NCBI RefSeq assembly: GCF_002086815.1 | Contig: NZ_MVID01000018.1 | Location: 1 to 64,000, forward strand | Direction: 5' to 3' | Source of the DNA: Mycolicibacterium parafortuitum | GTDB lineage: Bacteria > Actinomycetota > Actinomycetes > Mycobacteriales > Mycobacteriaceae | DNA: 64,000 bases | Shown here: piece after piece, positions 52,382 to 60,549 of the stretch | Layout: every line of letters begins with the position of its first letter | How positions within the stretch are numbered: the first letter of the stretch is position 1 | Position numbers and translations under genes: made by a program | Notes under the pieces: model-generated | Database searches by the model: none | What the model saw: only the letters and a program-made list of their open reading frames with translations | What the model was told of the DNA's origin: nothing

Positions 52382-52480
52382 CAGCCGGAAACCACAGACC
52401 ACAAGCGAAACATGTTGCGGTAGGCCCCGATTGGTATTCAACCCAGTGGGAACCGCCGCGAGAAAGGTGAACCGGCTGTC

Positions 52481-52879
52481 ATGACCATGACGGATCCGAT
52501 CGCAGACTTCTTGACACGTCTGCGCAACGCCAACTCGGCGTATCACGACGAAGTGACCTTGCCGCACAGCAAGATCAAGGCGAACATCGCCGAGATCCTG
52601 AAGTCGGAGGGGTACATCAGCGATTACCGCACCGAGGATGCTCGTGTGGGCAAGTCGCTGGTGGTGCAGCTCAAGTACGGCCCGAGCCGTGAGCGCAGCA
52701 TCGCCGGCCTCCGCCGCGTCAGCAAGCCCGGCCTGCGGGTGTACGCCAAGTCCACCAACCTGCCGCGCGTGCTCGGCGGGCTCGGTGTGGCCATCATTTC
52801 CACGTCGTCCGGCTTGAGGACCGACCGCCAGGCTTCCCGCGAGGGTGTCGGCGGCGAGGTTCTCGCGTACGTGTGGTGA
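52481..52879 (+). CDS. rpsH: 30S ribosomal protein S8
   Basis: The 132-residue protein has DPIADFLTRLRNAN at the start and the C-terminal GLGVAIISTSSGLRTDRQA motif. It follows a 99-bp gap, the longest inside this operon, where a translational control site could lie. Confidence 0.98.
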   Translation: MTMTDPIADFLTRLRNANSAYHDEVTLPHSKIKANIAEILKSEGYISDYRTEDARVGKSLVVQLKYGPSRERSIAGLRRVSKPGLRVYAKSTNLPRVLGGLGVAIISTSSGLRTDRQASREGVGGEVLAYVW

Positions 52880-52893
52880 GGGGTAGATAAGAC

Positions 52894-53433
52894 ATGTCGC
52901 GCATTGGAAAGCAGCCGGTCCCGGTTCCTGCCGGGGTCGATGTGACGATCGACGGACAGCACGTGTCCGTCAAGGGTCCCAAGGGGACGCTGACGCTCGA
53001 CGTCGCCGAGCCCATCGAGGTCTCGCGCAACGAAGACGGCGCCATCCTGGTCACCCGCCCGAACGACGAGCGGCGCAACCGCTCGCTGCACGGGCTGTCC
53101 CGCACGCTGATCGCCAACCTGGTGACCGGTGTGACCGAGGGCTACACCACCAAGATGGAGATCTTCGGCGTCGGTTACCGCGTGGTCGCCAAGGGCAGCA
53201 ACCTGGAGTTCGCCCTCGGCTACAGCCACCCGGTGCAGATCGACGCACCCGAGGGTGTCACCTTCACGGTCGAGACCCCCACGAAGTTCTCGATCTCCGG
53301 TATCGACAAGCAGGCGGTCGGCCAGATCGCGGCGAACATCCGCCGTCTCCGCAAGAGCGATCCCTACAAGGGCAAGGGAATCCGCTACGAGGGCGAGCAG
53401 ATCCGTCGCAAGGTCGGAAAGACGGGTAAGTAG
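52894..53433 (+). CDS. rplF: 50S ribosomal protein L6
   Basis: The 179-residue protein starts SRIGKQPVPVPAGVDV and has the second-repeat signature RRLRKSDPYKGKGIRYEGE. Confidence 0.98.
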   Translation: MSRIGKQPVPVPAGVDVTIDGQHVSVKGPKGTLTLDVAEPIEVSRNEDGAILVTRPNDERRNRSLHGLSRTLIANLVTGVTEGYTTKMEIFGVGYRVVAKGSNLEFALGYSHPVQIDAPEGVTFTVETPTKFSISGIDKQAVGQIAANIRRLRKSDPYKGKGIRYEGEQIRRKVGKTGK

Positions 53434-53436
53434 TAG

Positions 53437-53850
53437 ATGGCTACCAAGACCAACACCAAAGAAGCTGCCGGCCACACGCCGGTGGGCAAGAACGTCTCCG
53501 AGACGCGCCGCACCTCGCGGCTGCGCAGGCACGCACGCCTGCGCAAGAAGGTCGCCGGCACCGCCGACCGTCCGCGTCTGGTGGTCAACCGGTCGTCGCG
53601 GCACATCCACGTGCAGCTGGTCAACGACCTCGACGGCGTCACGGTGGCTGCCGCGTCCTCGATCGAGGGCGACGTGCGGGCGACCGACGGCGACAAGAAG
53701 GCCGCCAGCGCCCGCGTCGGACAGCTGATCGCGGAGCGCGCCAAGGCCGCAGGCATCGAGGAGGTCGTGTTCGACCGCGGTGGCTACACCTATGGCGGGC
53801 GGATCGCGGCACTGGCCGACGCCGCGCGCGAAGGCGGGCTGAAATTCTGA
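53437..53850 (+). CDS. rplR: 50S ribosomal protein L18
   Basis: The 137-residue protein has RPRLVVNRSSRHIHVQLVND and FDRGGYTYGGRIAALADAAREGG, typical of L18, a 5S rRNA-binding protein. It lies 3 bp after rplF. Confidence 0.98.
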   Translation: MATKTNTKEAAGHTPVGKNVSETRRTSRLRRHARLRKKVAGTADRPRLVVNRSSRHIHVQLVNDLDGVTVAAASSIEGDVRATDGDKKAASARVGQLIAERAKAAGIEEVVFDRGGYTYGGRIAALADAAREGGLKF

Positions 53851-53875
53851 TGACTGTCAACGAGAGGACTGCATG

Positions 53876-54544
53876 ATGGCCGAGCAGGCTGGCGCCGGTT
53901 CGGCGCAGGACAATCGCGGTGGCGGCCGTGACGATCGCGGTGGCCGTGGCCGCCGTGACGATCGCGGCGGCCGGGGCGGTCGTGACGATCGCGAGAAGAG
54001 CAACTACCTGGAGCGCGTGGTCACGATCAACCGCGTCTCCAAGGTGGTCAAGGGTGGTCGCCGGTTCAGCTTCACCGCGCTGGTGATCGTCGGCGACGGC
54101 AAGGGCATGGTCGGTGTCGGCTACGGCAAGGCCAAGGAAGTTCCCGCCGCCATCGCCAAGGGCGTCGAAGAAGCGCGTAAGAACTTCTTCCGCGTGCCGC
54201 TCATCGGCGGCACCGTGACCCACCCGGTTCAGGGTGAGGCCGCGGCCGGTGTCGTGATGCTGCGTCCGGCCAGCCCGGGTACCGGCGTCATCGCCGGCGG
54301 TGCCTGCCGCGCGGTGCTGGAATGCGCCGGGGTGCACGACGTCCTGGCCAAGTCGCTGGGCAGCGACAACGCAATCAACGTGGTGCACGCCACCGTTGCC
54401 GCGCTGAAGCTGCTGCAGCGTCCCGAAGAGGTCGCGGCTCGCCGCGGCCTGCCTATCGAGGATGTAGCGCCCGCGGGCATGCTCAGGGCTCGTCGCGAGG
54501 CCGAGGCCCTGGCCGCCAGCGCAGCGCGTGAAGGAACGGCGTAA
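53876..54544 (+). CDS. rpsE: 30S ribosomal protein S5
   Basis: The 222-residue protein has the S5 core (RVVTINRVSKVVKGGRRFSF, GYGKAKEVPAAI). The N-terminal extension of about 40 residues contains RDDRGGR-type repeats. The second of two adjacent ATGs was chosen for its 8-bp spacing from GAGAGG and because it gives the usual MAEQ start. Confidence 0.97.
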   Translation: MAEQAGAGSAQDNRGGGRDDRGGRGRRDDRGGRGGRDDREKSNYLERVVTINRVSKVVKGGRRFSFTALVIVGDGKGMVGVGYGKAKEVPAAIAKGVEEARKNFFRVPLIGGTVTHPVQGEAAAGVVMLRPASPGTGVIAGGACRAVLECAGVHDVLAKSLGSDNAINVVHATVAALKLLQRPEEVAARRGLPIEDVAPAGMLRARREAEALAASAAREGTA

Positions 54545-54546
54545 CC

Positions 54547-54759
54547 ATGGCAGAGCTCAAGATCACCCAGGTGCGCAGCACCATCGGTGCGCGCTGGAAG
54601 CAGCGCGAGACGCTGCGGACCCTCGGGCTGCGCAAGATCCGTCAGTCCGTGGTCCGCGAGGACAACGCACAGACGCGCGGTCTGATCAACACCGTGCACC
54701 ATCTCGTCGACGTCGAGGTGGTCGGCGATGAGCGCTCGCGCGAAGAGCGGAAGGTATAG
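54547..54759 (+). CDS. rpmD: 50S ribosomal protein L30
   Basis: The 70-residue protein has LKITQVRSTIGARWKQRETL and GLRKIRQSVVREDNAQTRG, typical of L30. It starts 2 bp after rpsE. Confidence 0.98.
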   Translation: MAELKITQVRSTIGARWKQRETLRTLGLRKIRQSVVREDNAQTRGLINTVHHLVDVEVVGDERSREERKV

Positions 54760-54761
54760 AC

Positions 54762-55205
54762 ATGGCTCCGATCAAGCTTCACGACCTGAAGCCGGCTCCC
54801 GGGGAGAAGACCAAGAAGACCCGCGTGGGTCGTGGTGAAGGCTCCAAGGGCAAGACCGCCGGTCGCGGTACCAAGGGCACCAAGGCCCGCAAGAACGTCC
54901 CGGTGACGTTCGAGGGCGGCCAGATGCCGATCCACATGCGGCTGCCGAAGCTCAAGGGCTTCCGTAACCGCTTCCGCACCGAGTACGCCCCGGTCAACGT
55001 CGGCGACATCAACAAGGCCTTCCCCGAGGGTGGCACCGTCGGTGTGGCCGAGCTGGTGGCCAAGGGCCTGGTTCGCAAGAACGTGCTCGTCAAGGTGCTC
55101 GGCGACGGCAAGCTGACCGCCAAGATCGACGTCACCGCGCACAAGTTCAGCGGCAGCGCCCGCGAGGCGATCACCGCCGCAGGCGGTTCGGCCACCGAAC
55201 TGTAG
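54762..55205 (+). CDS. rplO: 50S ribosomal protein L15
   Basis: The 147-residue protein starts IKLHDLKPAPGEKTKKTRVG and has GRGTKGTKARKNVPVTFEGG. It is the last spc gene before the terminator; secY lies about 5.3 kb downstream. Confidence 0.98.
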   Translation: MAPIKLHDLKPAPGEKTKKTRVGRGEGSKGKTAGRGTKGTKARKNVPVTFEGGQMPIHMRLPKLKGFRNRFRTEYAPVNVGDINKAFPEGGTVGVAELVAKGLVRKNVLVKVLGDGKLTAKIDVTAHKFSGSAREAITAAGGSATEL

Positions 55206-55216
55206 ACGTGCTCAAC

Positions 55217-55247
55217 CAAGAACCCCCGCCTCAGGCGGGGGTTCTTG
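55217..55247 (+). terminator. Terminator of the spc operon
   Basis: A perfect 14-bp stem (CAAGAACCCCCGCC with its complement) closes a TCA loop 12 bp after rplO. The stem is long enough to act without a strong T-tract. Confidence 0.9.
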
Positions 55248-55332
55248 CGTTGGGAGGCCGTTCGCTCGTAACGACACAAAGTGTCGAGACGATCTACACT
55301 TCGCATGCCGACACCCCCGAGGAGTAATGCCG

Positions 55333-55683
55333 ATGACCCGCCACCGTCGAACCGTCACCGCCGCGTTGATCGCCGCCGGTTTCGCCCTGTTCGGCGGCCT
55401 TGCGCCCGCCCATGCCGATTCGCCCGACGATCGCTTCGCGGCCTACATCGACCAGATCGGCATCCCGCGCTCACCCGATCAGGACCTCAAGGCCGTCGGC
55501 CAGCGGGTGTGCGAGATGCTCACCACGGGTCTGCAGGGCAACCCGAACCCGGCGCCCGCGGTGCGCGGCGTCGTCGGCACGTTGTCGAAGAACGCCAACA
55601 TCACCAAGGAGCAGGCCGTCGGCCTGATGCGGGCTTCTTCGTACGTCTACTGCCCCCAGTGGGGCCGGCTGATCGGCCGCTGA
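55333..55683 (+). CDS. DUF732 exported protein
   Basis: The 116-residue protein has a Sec signal (RRTVTAALIAAGFALFGGLAPAHA) cleaved near AHA-DS. The DUF732 domain carries two conserved cysteines (RVCEML and YVYCPQ) that probably form a disulfide. The ATG at 55333 lies 8 bp after GGAG; the ATG at 55327 is too close. DUF732 proteins are small mycobacterial exported proteins of unknown role. Confidence 0.85.
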   Translation: MTRHRRTVTAALIAAGFALFGGLAPAHADSPDDRFAAYIDQIGIPRSPDQDLKAVGQRVCEMLTTGLQGNPNPAPAVRGVVGTLSKNANITKEQAVGLMRASSYVYCPQWGRLIGR

Positions 55684-55713
55684 CCTCCCGCGACCCGTCG
55701 GTACGCTCGAAGC

Positions 55714-57486
55714 ATGTTCGCTCTGCTGTCCGGCGTGCCCGGGTTCGACGAGGTCCGCCAGCTCGCCCGTAAGGTCGACACCGCCCGTCACCAGGGCGTT
55801 CCGGACGGCTGCATCCTCGAGCTGGATCTGCGCAGCGCCCCGCCGGAGTCCGCCGGTTTCGACCCGGTCGCGCTGCTCAACGGCGCGGGCCGGCCGCTGC
55901 TGCTGCGGGAAGCGATCGCCGCGCTGCACCGCGCCGCCGACGATCCACGCGTCGCAGGCCTGATCGCGCGGGTGCAGATCGACGCCGCCCCGCCCGGGCC
56001 CGTTCAGGAGTTGCGCGAGGCGATCGAGGCGTTCACCGCGAAGAAGCCGTCGCTGGCGTGGGCCGAGACCTACCCCGGCACGCTGTCCTACTACCTGGCC
56101 TCGGCGTTCGGCGAGGTGTGGATGCAGCCGTCGGGCACGGTCGGCCTGGTCGGCTTCGCCACCAACGCGCTGTTCCTGCGCGACGCGCTCGACAAGCTCG
56201 GTGTCGAGGCCCAGTTCATCGCCATGGGTGAGTACAAGTCCGCGCCGAACCTTTTCACCGAGCACAGCTACACCCAACCGCACCGCGAGGCAGACACCGC
56301 GCTGGTCACCGGGCTGCGCACACAGGTATGGGAGGCGGTGGCCCGGTCCCGCGGCATCGACTCCGCGGCGCTGGACGCGCTGGCCGACCGTGCGCCGCTG
56401 CTGCGCGACGACGCCCTCACCGCGAAGATGATCGACCGCGTCGGATTCCGGGACGAGGCGTACGCCCGGATCGGGGAACTGGCCTGCGCAAAGAGAGCCG
56501 GCGCCGACAATGCGAACGAGGAAGAAGAAGCCCCCCGGCTGTACCTGCACCGCTACGCGCGCACCAAGCGCCCGTCGGTTCCGAACCTGCAGCACCGGCA
56601 GCGGATCGCGGTGGTGACCGTGGCGGGCCCGATCGTCAGCGGGCGGGGTGGACGGCAGCTGTCGCCGCGCGGCGGCTCGAACGCCGGTGGGGACACCATC
56701 GCTGCCGCGCTGCGCGAGGCCGCCGCCGCCGACGACGTCGCGGCCGTCGTGCTGCGTGTCGACAGCCCCGGTGGATCGGTCACCGCGTCGGAGACGATCT
56801 GGCGCGAGGTGGTCCGCACCCGCGAGAGCGGTACACCGGTGGTCGCGTCGATGGGCGCGGTCGCGGCGTCGGGCGGTTACTACGTGTCGATGGCCGCCGA
56901 CGCGATCGTCGCCAACCCCGCCACCATCACCGGCTCGATCGGCGTCGTGACGGGCAAGTTCGTGGCCCGCGACCTCAAGGACCGGCTCGGGGTCGGATCG
57001 GACTCGGTGAAGACCAACGCCAACGCCGACGCGTGGTCGATCAACGCGCCGTTCACCGAGGAGCAGCACGCGCAGGTGTCCGCCGAGGCCGAGTTGTTCT
57101 ACCGCGACTTCCTCGAACGCGTCGCCGCCGGCCGCGACATGACCGTCGAGGCCGTCGAGAAGGTGGCCCGCGGCCGGGTGTGGACCGGTGCGGATGCGCA
57201 CGAGCGTGGGCTCGTCGACGAGCTCGGCGGACTGCGCACCGCGGTCCGGCGGGCCAAGGCGCTGGCGGGCATCGACGAGGACACCAAGGTCGGGTTGCGG
57301 TACCTGCCGAGTGCGTCGCTGCGGGACGTCCTGCGGCCCAAGCCGTCGTCACAGCCCGCGGCGGCGTCGCTGACGGAACTGGTGGGCGGGTTGGCGATCC
57401 GCTCGCTGGCCGACGTGGTCGATCAGACGCAGCGCTCACTCACCGGCGTCAACGCGCTGTGGCTCGGGGAGAGCCGCTTCTGGTAG
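55714..57486 (+). CDS. sppA: Signal peptide peptidase SppA (67K type)
   Basis: The 590-residue protein is the long, tandem-domain SppA. It has the catalytic base Lys175 (MGEYKSAPN) in the first half and the nucleophile Ser386 (GAVAASGGYYVS) in the second. These form the Ser-Lys dyad that degrades leftover signal peptides in the membrane. The position after rplO matches M. tuberculosis. It converges on the methyltransferase genes with a 4-bp gap. Confidence 0.94.
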   Translation: MFALLSGVPGFDEVRQLARKVDTARHQGVPDGCILELDLRSAPPESAGFDPVALLNGAGRPLLLREAIAALHRAADDPRVAGLIARVQIDAAPPGPVQELREAIEAFTAKKPSLAWAETYPGTLSYYLASAFGEVWMQPSGTVGLVGFATNALFLRDALDKLGVEAQFIAMGEYKSAPNLFTEHSYTQPHREADTALVTGLRTQVWEAVARSRGIDSAALDALADRAPLLRDDALTAKMIDRVGFRDEAYARIGELACAKRAGADNANEEEEAPRLYLHRYARTKRPSVPNLQHRQRIAVVTVAGPIVSGRGGRQLSPRGGSNAGGDTIAAALREAAAADDVAAVVLRVDSPGGSVTASETIWREVVRTRESGTPVVASMGAVAASGGYYVSMAADAIVANPATITGSIGVVTGKFVARDLKDRLGVGSDSVKTNANADAWSINAPFTEEQHAQVSAEAELFYRDFLERVAAGRDMTVEAVEKVARGRVWTGADAHERGLVDELGGLRTAVRRAKALAGIDEDTKVGLRYLPSASLRDVLRPKPSSQPAAASLTELVGGLAIRSLADVVDQTQRSLTGVNALWLGESRFW

Positions 57487-57490
57487 TTCC

Positions 57491-58390
57491 TCAGACGCGC
57501 ACAGCCGTCAGGTACCCGGAGCCGCCGATCATCGCGACCAGTTCGTCACGGACCGGTTCCAGACCGTGGGCGGCGTAGGCCTCGTTGCTCGTCAGCACCG
57601 TCGTCTGCCAGCCCGCCGCGCTCAGGTGCTCGGTCGCGGTCCTACGCTCGCCGCTGTAGAACAGCTTGGTCAGGTCGATGTCACTGCCGTGCCGCTGGGC
57701 CCGCTCGGTCATCGCCTTGGCCCAGTCACCGGTCAGCGCCTTGGGATCCATGTGTTCGGTCGCGATCCGGCTGCCCGGTGCGCTGAGCGCGGTGACGGTG
57801 TCCAACAGCCGGTCCTGCGCCTCCGGCGGTAGGTAGATCAGCAGTCCCTCGGCGATCCACGCGGTCGGGCGGTCCTGGTCGAAACCGGCGTCGCGCAGTG
57901 CGGTGGCCCAGTCGTCGCGCAGGTCGATACCGACGGTGCGGCGTTCGGCGGCCGGTGTGGCGCCGGCGTCGGCGAGCACCCGGGTCTTGAACTCGATCAC
58001 CGCTGGCTGGTCGATCTCGTAGACGACGGTGCCCGCAGGCCACGGCAACCGGTAGGCGCGGGTGTCCAGTCCCGACGCGAGGATGACGGCCTGCCGGATC
58101 CCGTCCTGGGCCGCCCGGGCGAAGAAGTCGTCGAAGTAGCGGGTGCGCACCGAGATCTGGTCGATCGCCTGCCGGGCGCCGAACAGCGGGTCGCCTTCGA
58201 AGTCGATCTCGCCCCGGGCCACCTTCACGAAATGCGGCAGCCCGACCGCCTCGACGAGCAGTCCGGCGTACGGGTCGTCGAACAGCGCGTCCGGTTCGCG
58301 GGAGGCGAGCGCGCGGGATGCCGCCACCGACGTCGCGGTCGCGCCGACGCTCGTCGCGAGGTCCCAGGTGTCTCCGTCGGTGCGTGTCAT
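57491..58390 (-). CDS. UPF0677-type SAM-dependent methyltransferase 1
   Basis: The 299-residue protein starts with the family block DTWDLATSVGATAT and has RYFDDFF, ILASGLDTRAYRL (SAM-binding), VYEIDQPAVIEFK and AWIAEGLLIYLPP. The LCM-like fold predicts methyl transfer to a small acceptor, which is unknown. The ATG at 58390 overlaps the stop of the upstream paralogue by 4 bp; the longer frame upstream is antisense noise. Confidence 0.9.
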   Translation of the reverse strand: MTRTDGDTWDLATSVGATATSVAASRALASREPDALFDDPYAGLLVEAVGLPHFVKVARGEIDFEGDPLFGARQAIDQISVRTRYFDDFFARAAQDGIRQAVILASGLDTRAYRLPWPAGTVVYEIDQPAVIEFKTRVLADAGATPAAERRTVGIDLRDDWATALRDAGFDQDRPTAWIAEGLLIYLPPEAQDRLLDTVTALSAPGSRIATEHMDPKALTGDWAKAMTERAQRHGSDIDLTKLFYSGERRTATEHLSAAGWQTTVLTSNEAYAAHGLEPVRDELVAMIGGSGYLTAVRV

Positions 58391-59322
58391 GGCTGGTCCT
58401 TTCCGTGCGGTGTCTTGATCGCGTCCAGTGCCATCGAGTCTCGCAGGGTCCCGAGGGTGTCCGGCGCGTCGAGGCTTCTGCCGTAGCGCGCGAAGACCTC
58501 TGGCCGCCGACACGCGGTGACGTCCCAGCCCAGCGCGCCGAGCTGCTCGGCCGGGGGAGTGCGCTCGCCGGGCTGGAACAGGTCGGCGACGTCGGGGATG
58601 CCGCTGTCGAAACCCTGGCTGCGCCACTGGTCGCGCAGGGCGCGGGCGCGTTCGCCGATGCCGGCGCCGGCGTCGGGGTGGTACTCGGTGGCCAGCCTGC
58701 TGCCGGGCGCGCTGAGCCGGTCGATGTCGTCGAAGAGCCGGTCCTGGGCGTCGGGCGGCAGATAGACGAGCAGCCCTTCGGCGATCCATGCCGTCGGGGC
58801 GCCGGGATCGAAGCCGGCGGCCCGCAGCGCCGCCGGCCAGTCGTCGCGCAGGTCGGCGCCGACGGTATGCAGCCGCGCCGCGGGCACGGCGCCGAGCGCT
58901 GCCAGCGTCGCGGTCTTGAATCCGATCACCGCGGGCTGGTCGATCTCGAACACCGCGGTGCCCGCCGGCCAGTCCAGCCGGTAGGCACGCGAGTCCAGGC
59001 CGGAGGCCACGATCACGGCCTGCCGGATGCCGGCCGCCGTCGCGGCGGCGAAGAAATCGTCGAAGAACCGGGTCCGCACCGCCATCACGTCGGTCATCAG
59101 CCGGCCGACGCCCGAGTCGTCCCCGGCGGCATAGTCGAGCTCGCCGTCGACGATCTTGGTGAAGAACTCGATCCCGACGGCGCGCACCAGCGGCGCGGCG
59201 TACGGGTCGTCGATCAGCGGATCGGGGTCGCCGCTGGCCACCGCCCGGGCGGCGGCGACCATCGTCGCCGTCGCGCCGACGCTGGTGGCCAGGTCCCAGG
59301 TGTCGCCCTCGGTGCGTGACAT
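58387..59322 (-). CDS. UPF0677-type SAM-dependent methyltransferase 2
   Basis: The 311-residue paralogue has DTWDLATSVGATATMVAAAR, RTRFFDDFF, IVASGLDSRAYRL and AWIAEGLLVYLPP. It is the middle gene of three tandem copies. It overlaps copy 1 and starts 19 bp downstream of copy 3. Substrate pockets differ mainly in the last third (PPAEQLGALGWDVTA). Confidence 0.9.
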   Translation of the reverse strand: MSRTEGDTWDLATSVGATATMVAAARAVASGDPDPLIDDPYAAPLVRAVGIEFFTKIVDGELDYAAGDDSGVGRLMTDVMAVRTRFFDDFFAAATAAGIRQAVIVASGLDSRAYRLDWPAGTAVFEIDQPAVIGFKTATLAALGAVPAARLHTVGADLRDDWPAALRAAGFDPGAPTAWIAEGLLVYLPPDAQDRLFDDIDRLSAPGSRLATEYHPDAGAGIGERARALRDQWRSQGFDSGIPDVADLFQPGERTPPAEQLGALGWDVTACRRPEVFARYGRSLDAPDTLGTLRDSMALDAIKTPHGKDQP

Positions 59323-59341
59323 CTCGGCTCCCGTGTGCGCT

Positions 59342-60268
59342 CTATCGCGTCGCGTCGACGTAGACGACGTCGGCGAAGCCCTCGTCGCTGTCCAGCGGCT
59401 CCAGCCCGTAGCGGCGCAGCAGGTCGTTGGTCGGCGTGGCCTCCACCTGCCAGCCCTGTTCGCGCAGGTACGCGGAGACCTCGGCGCGTTCGCCGAGGAA
59501 CACCAGCTCGGAGAAGTCGAGGTCGAAGCCGTGGCTGCGCCACTGATCGGTCGACTCCTTCATCCGCTCGCGCAGCTCGTCCTGGTCGGCGACGGTCTGG
59601 GACGGCACCGATTCGACGGCGAGGCGGCTGCCGGGTGCGCTCAACTCGCCGATGGTGTCCAGCAGCCGGTCCTGCGCATCGGGTGGCAGGTAGCCGAGCA
59701 GTCCCTCGGCGATCCACGCCGTCGGCGCGCTCGCGTCGAACCCGGCCGCGGCCAGCGCGGCAGGCCAGTCGCCGCGCAGATCGATCGCGACGGTCTTCAG
59801 GTCGACCGTCGGTGCGGCGCCGAGCTGGGCCAGTGTCGTCTTCTTGAACGTGATGACCTCGGGCTGATCGATCTCGAACAGCGTCAGGTCCTGCGGCCAG
59901 GACAGCCGGTATCCGCGTGCGTCGAGCCCGGAGGCCAGGATGACGGCCTGCCGGATACCCGCCGCGCACGCGGCTGCGAAGAAGTCGTCGAAGAACCGGG
60001 TGCGCGCGGCCATCCCGTCGGCGAAGCGGCTCATCCCGACCGGTGACTGTCCGGAGTCGTTGGCGTCGAGGTCGGCGGCGGTCAACTCGCCGGATGCGAG
60101 CTTGGTGAAGAAGTCGACGCCGACCGCGCGCACGAGGGGTTCGGCGTACGGATCGTCGATGACGGGGTTGTCGGCCTTGGTCGCGACCGCGCGGGCCGCG
60201 GCGACCATCGTGGCGGTCGCGCCGACGCTGGAGGCCAGATCCCAGGTGTCGTTCTCGGTACGTGGCAT
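59342..60268 (-). CDS. UPF0677-type SAM-dependent methyltransferase 3
   Basis: The 308-residue paralogue has DTWDLASSVGATATMVAAAR, RTRFFDDFF, ILASGLDARGYRL and AWIAEGLLGYLPP. It is the first gene of the trio, so a promoter should lie in the 281-bp gap shared with secY. An AT-rich stretch (TTTATTAATTA) lies at 60291-60301, about 25 bp upstream of its ATG. Confidence 0.9.
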   Translation of the reverse strand: MPRTENDTWDLASSVGATATMVAAARAVATKADNPVIDDPYAEPLVRAVGVDFFTKLASGELTAADLDANDSGQSPVGMSRFADGMAARTRFFDDFFAAACAAGIRQAVILASGLDARGYRLSWPQDLTLFEIDQPEVITFKKTTLAQLGAAPTVDLKTVAIDLRGDWPAALAAAGFDASAPTAWIAEGLLGYLPPDAQDRLLDTIGELSAPGSRLAVESVPSQTVADQDELRERMKESTDQWRSHGFDLDFSELVFLGERAEVSAYLREQGWQVEATPTNDLLRRYGLEPLDSDEGFADVVYVDATR

Positions 60269-60434
60269 GGGCGAATCCTCAGTACTCGGCTTTATTAATT
60301 AGGGCAGTTAACAACTGTCGGCGACTGTACGCTCGGAAACTGAATGCGCCCTGAGCGTCGGATGTGCGGCAATCCACGATTCGGGGAGAGAACATGCAGC
60401 TGTTAGTCTCGTAGACTGTTTGAACGCGTGACTT

Positions 60435-60456
60435 GCGCAGGCTGTTTGGCCTGCGC
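60435..60456 (+). promoter_or_regulatory. Leader hairpin upstream of secY
   Basis: GCGCAGGC and GCCTGCGC form a perfect 8-bp stem with a TGTTTG loop, about 95 bp before secY. Smaller dyads lie at 60487-60501 (GCTGG/CCAGC) and in AGTCT-CGT-AGACT near 60404-60416. They may shape the secY leader RNA or its promoter. Confidence 0.45.
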
Positions 60457-60549
60457 GTGCCGTCGCGCACAGGACTTAACCACGACGCTGGTTACGCCAG
60501 CCCCATGAGCACGCCGCGAGCGAGACCCACGGCCGTGCAGGAGGAAAGA

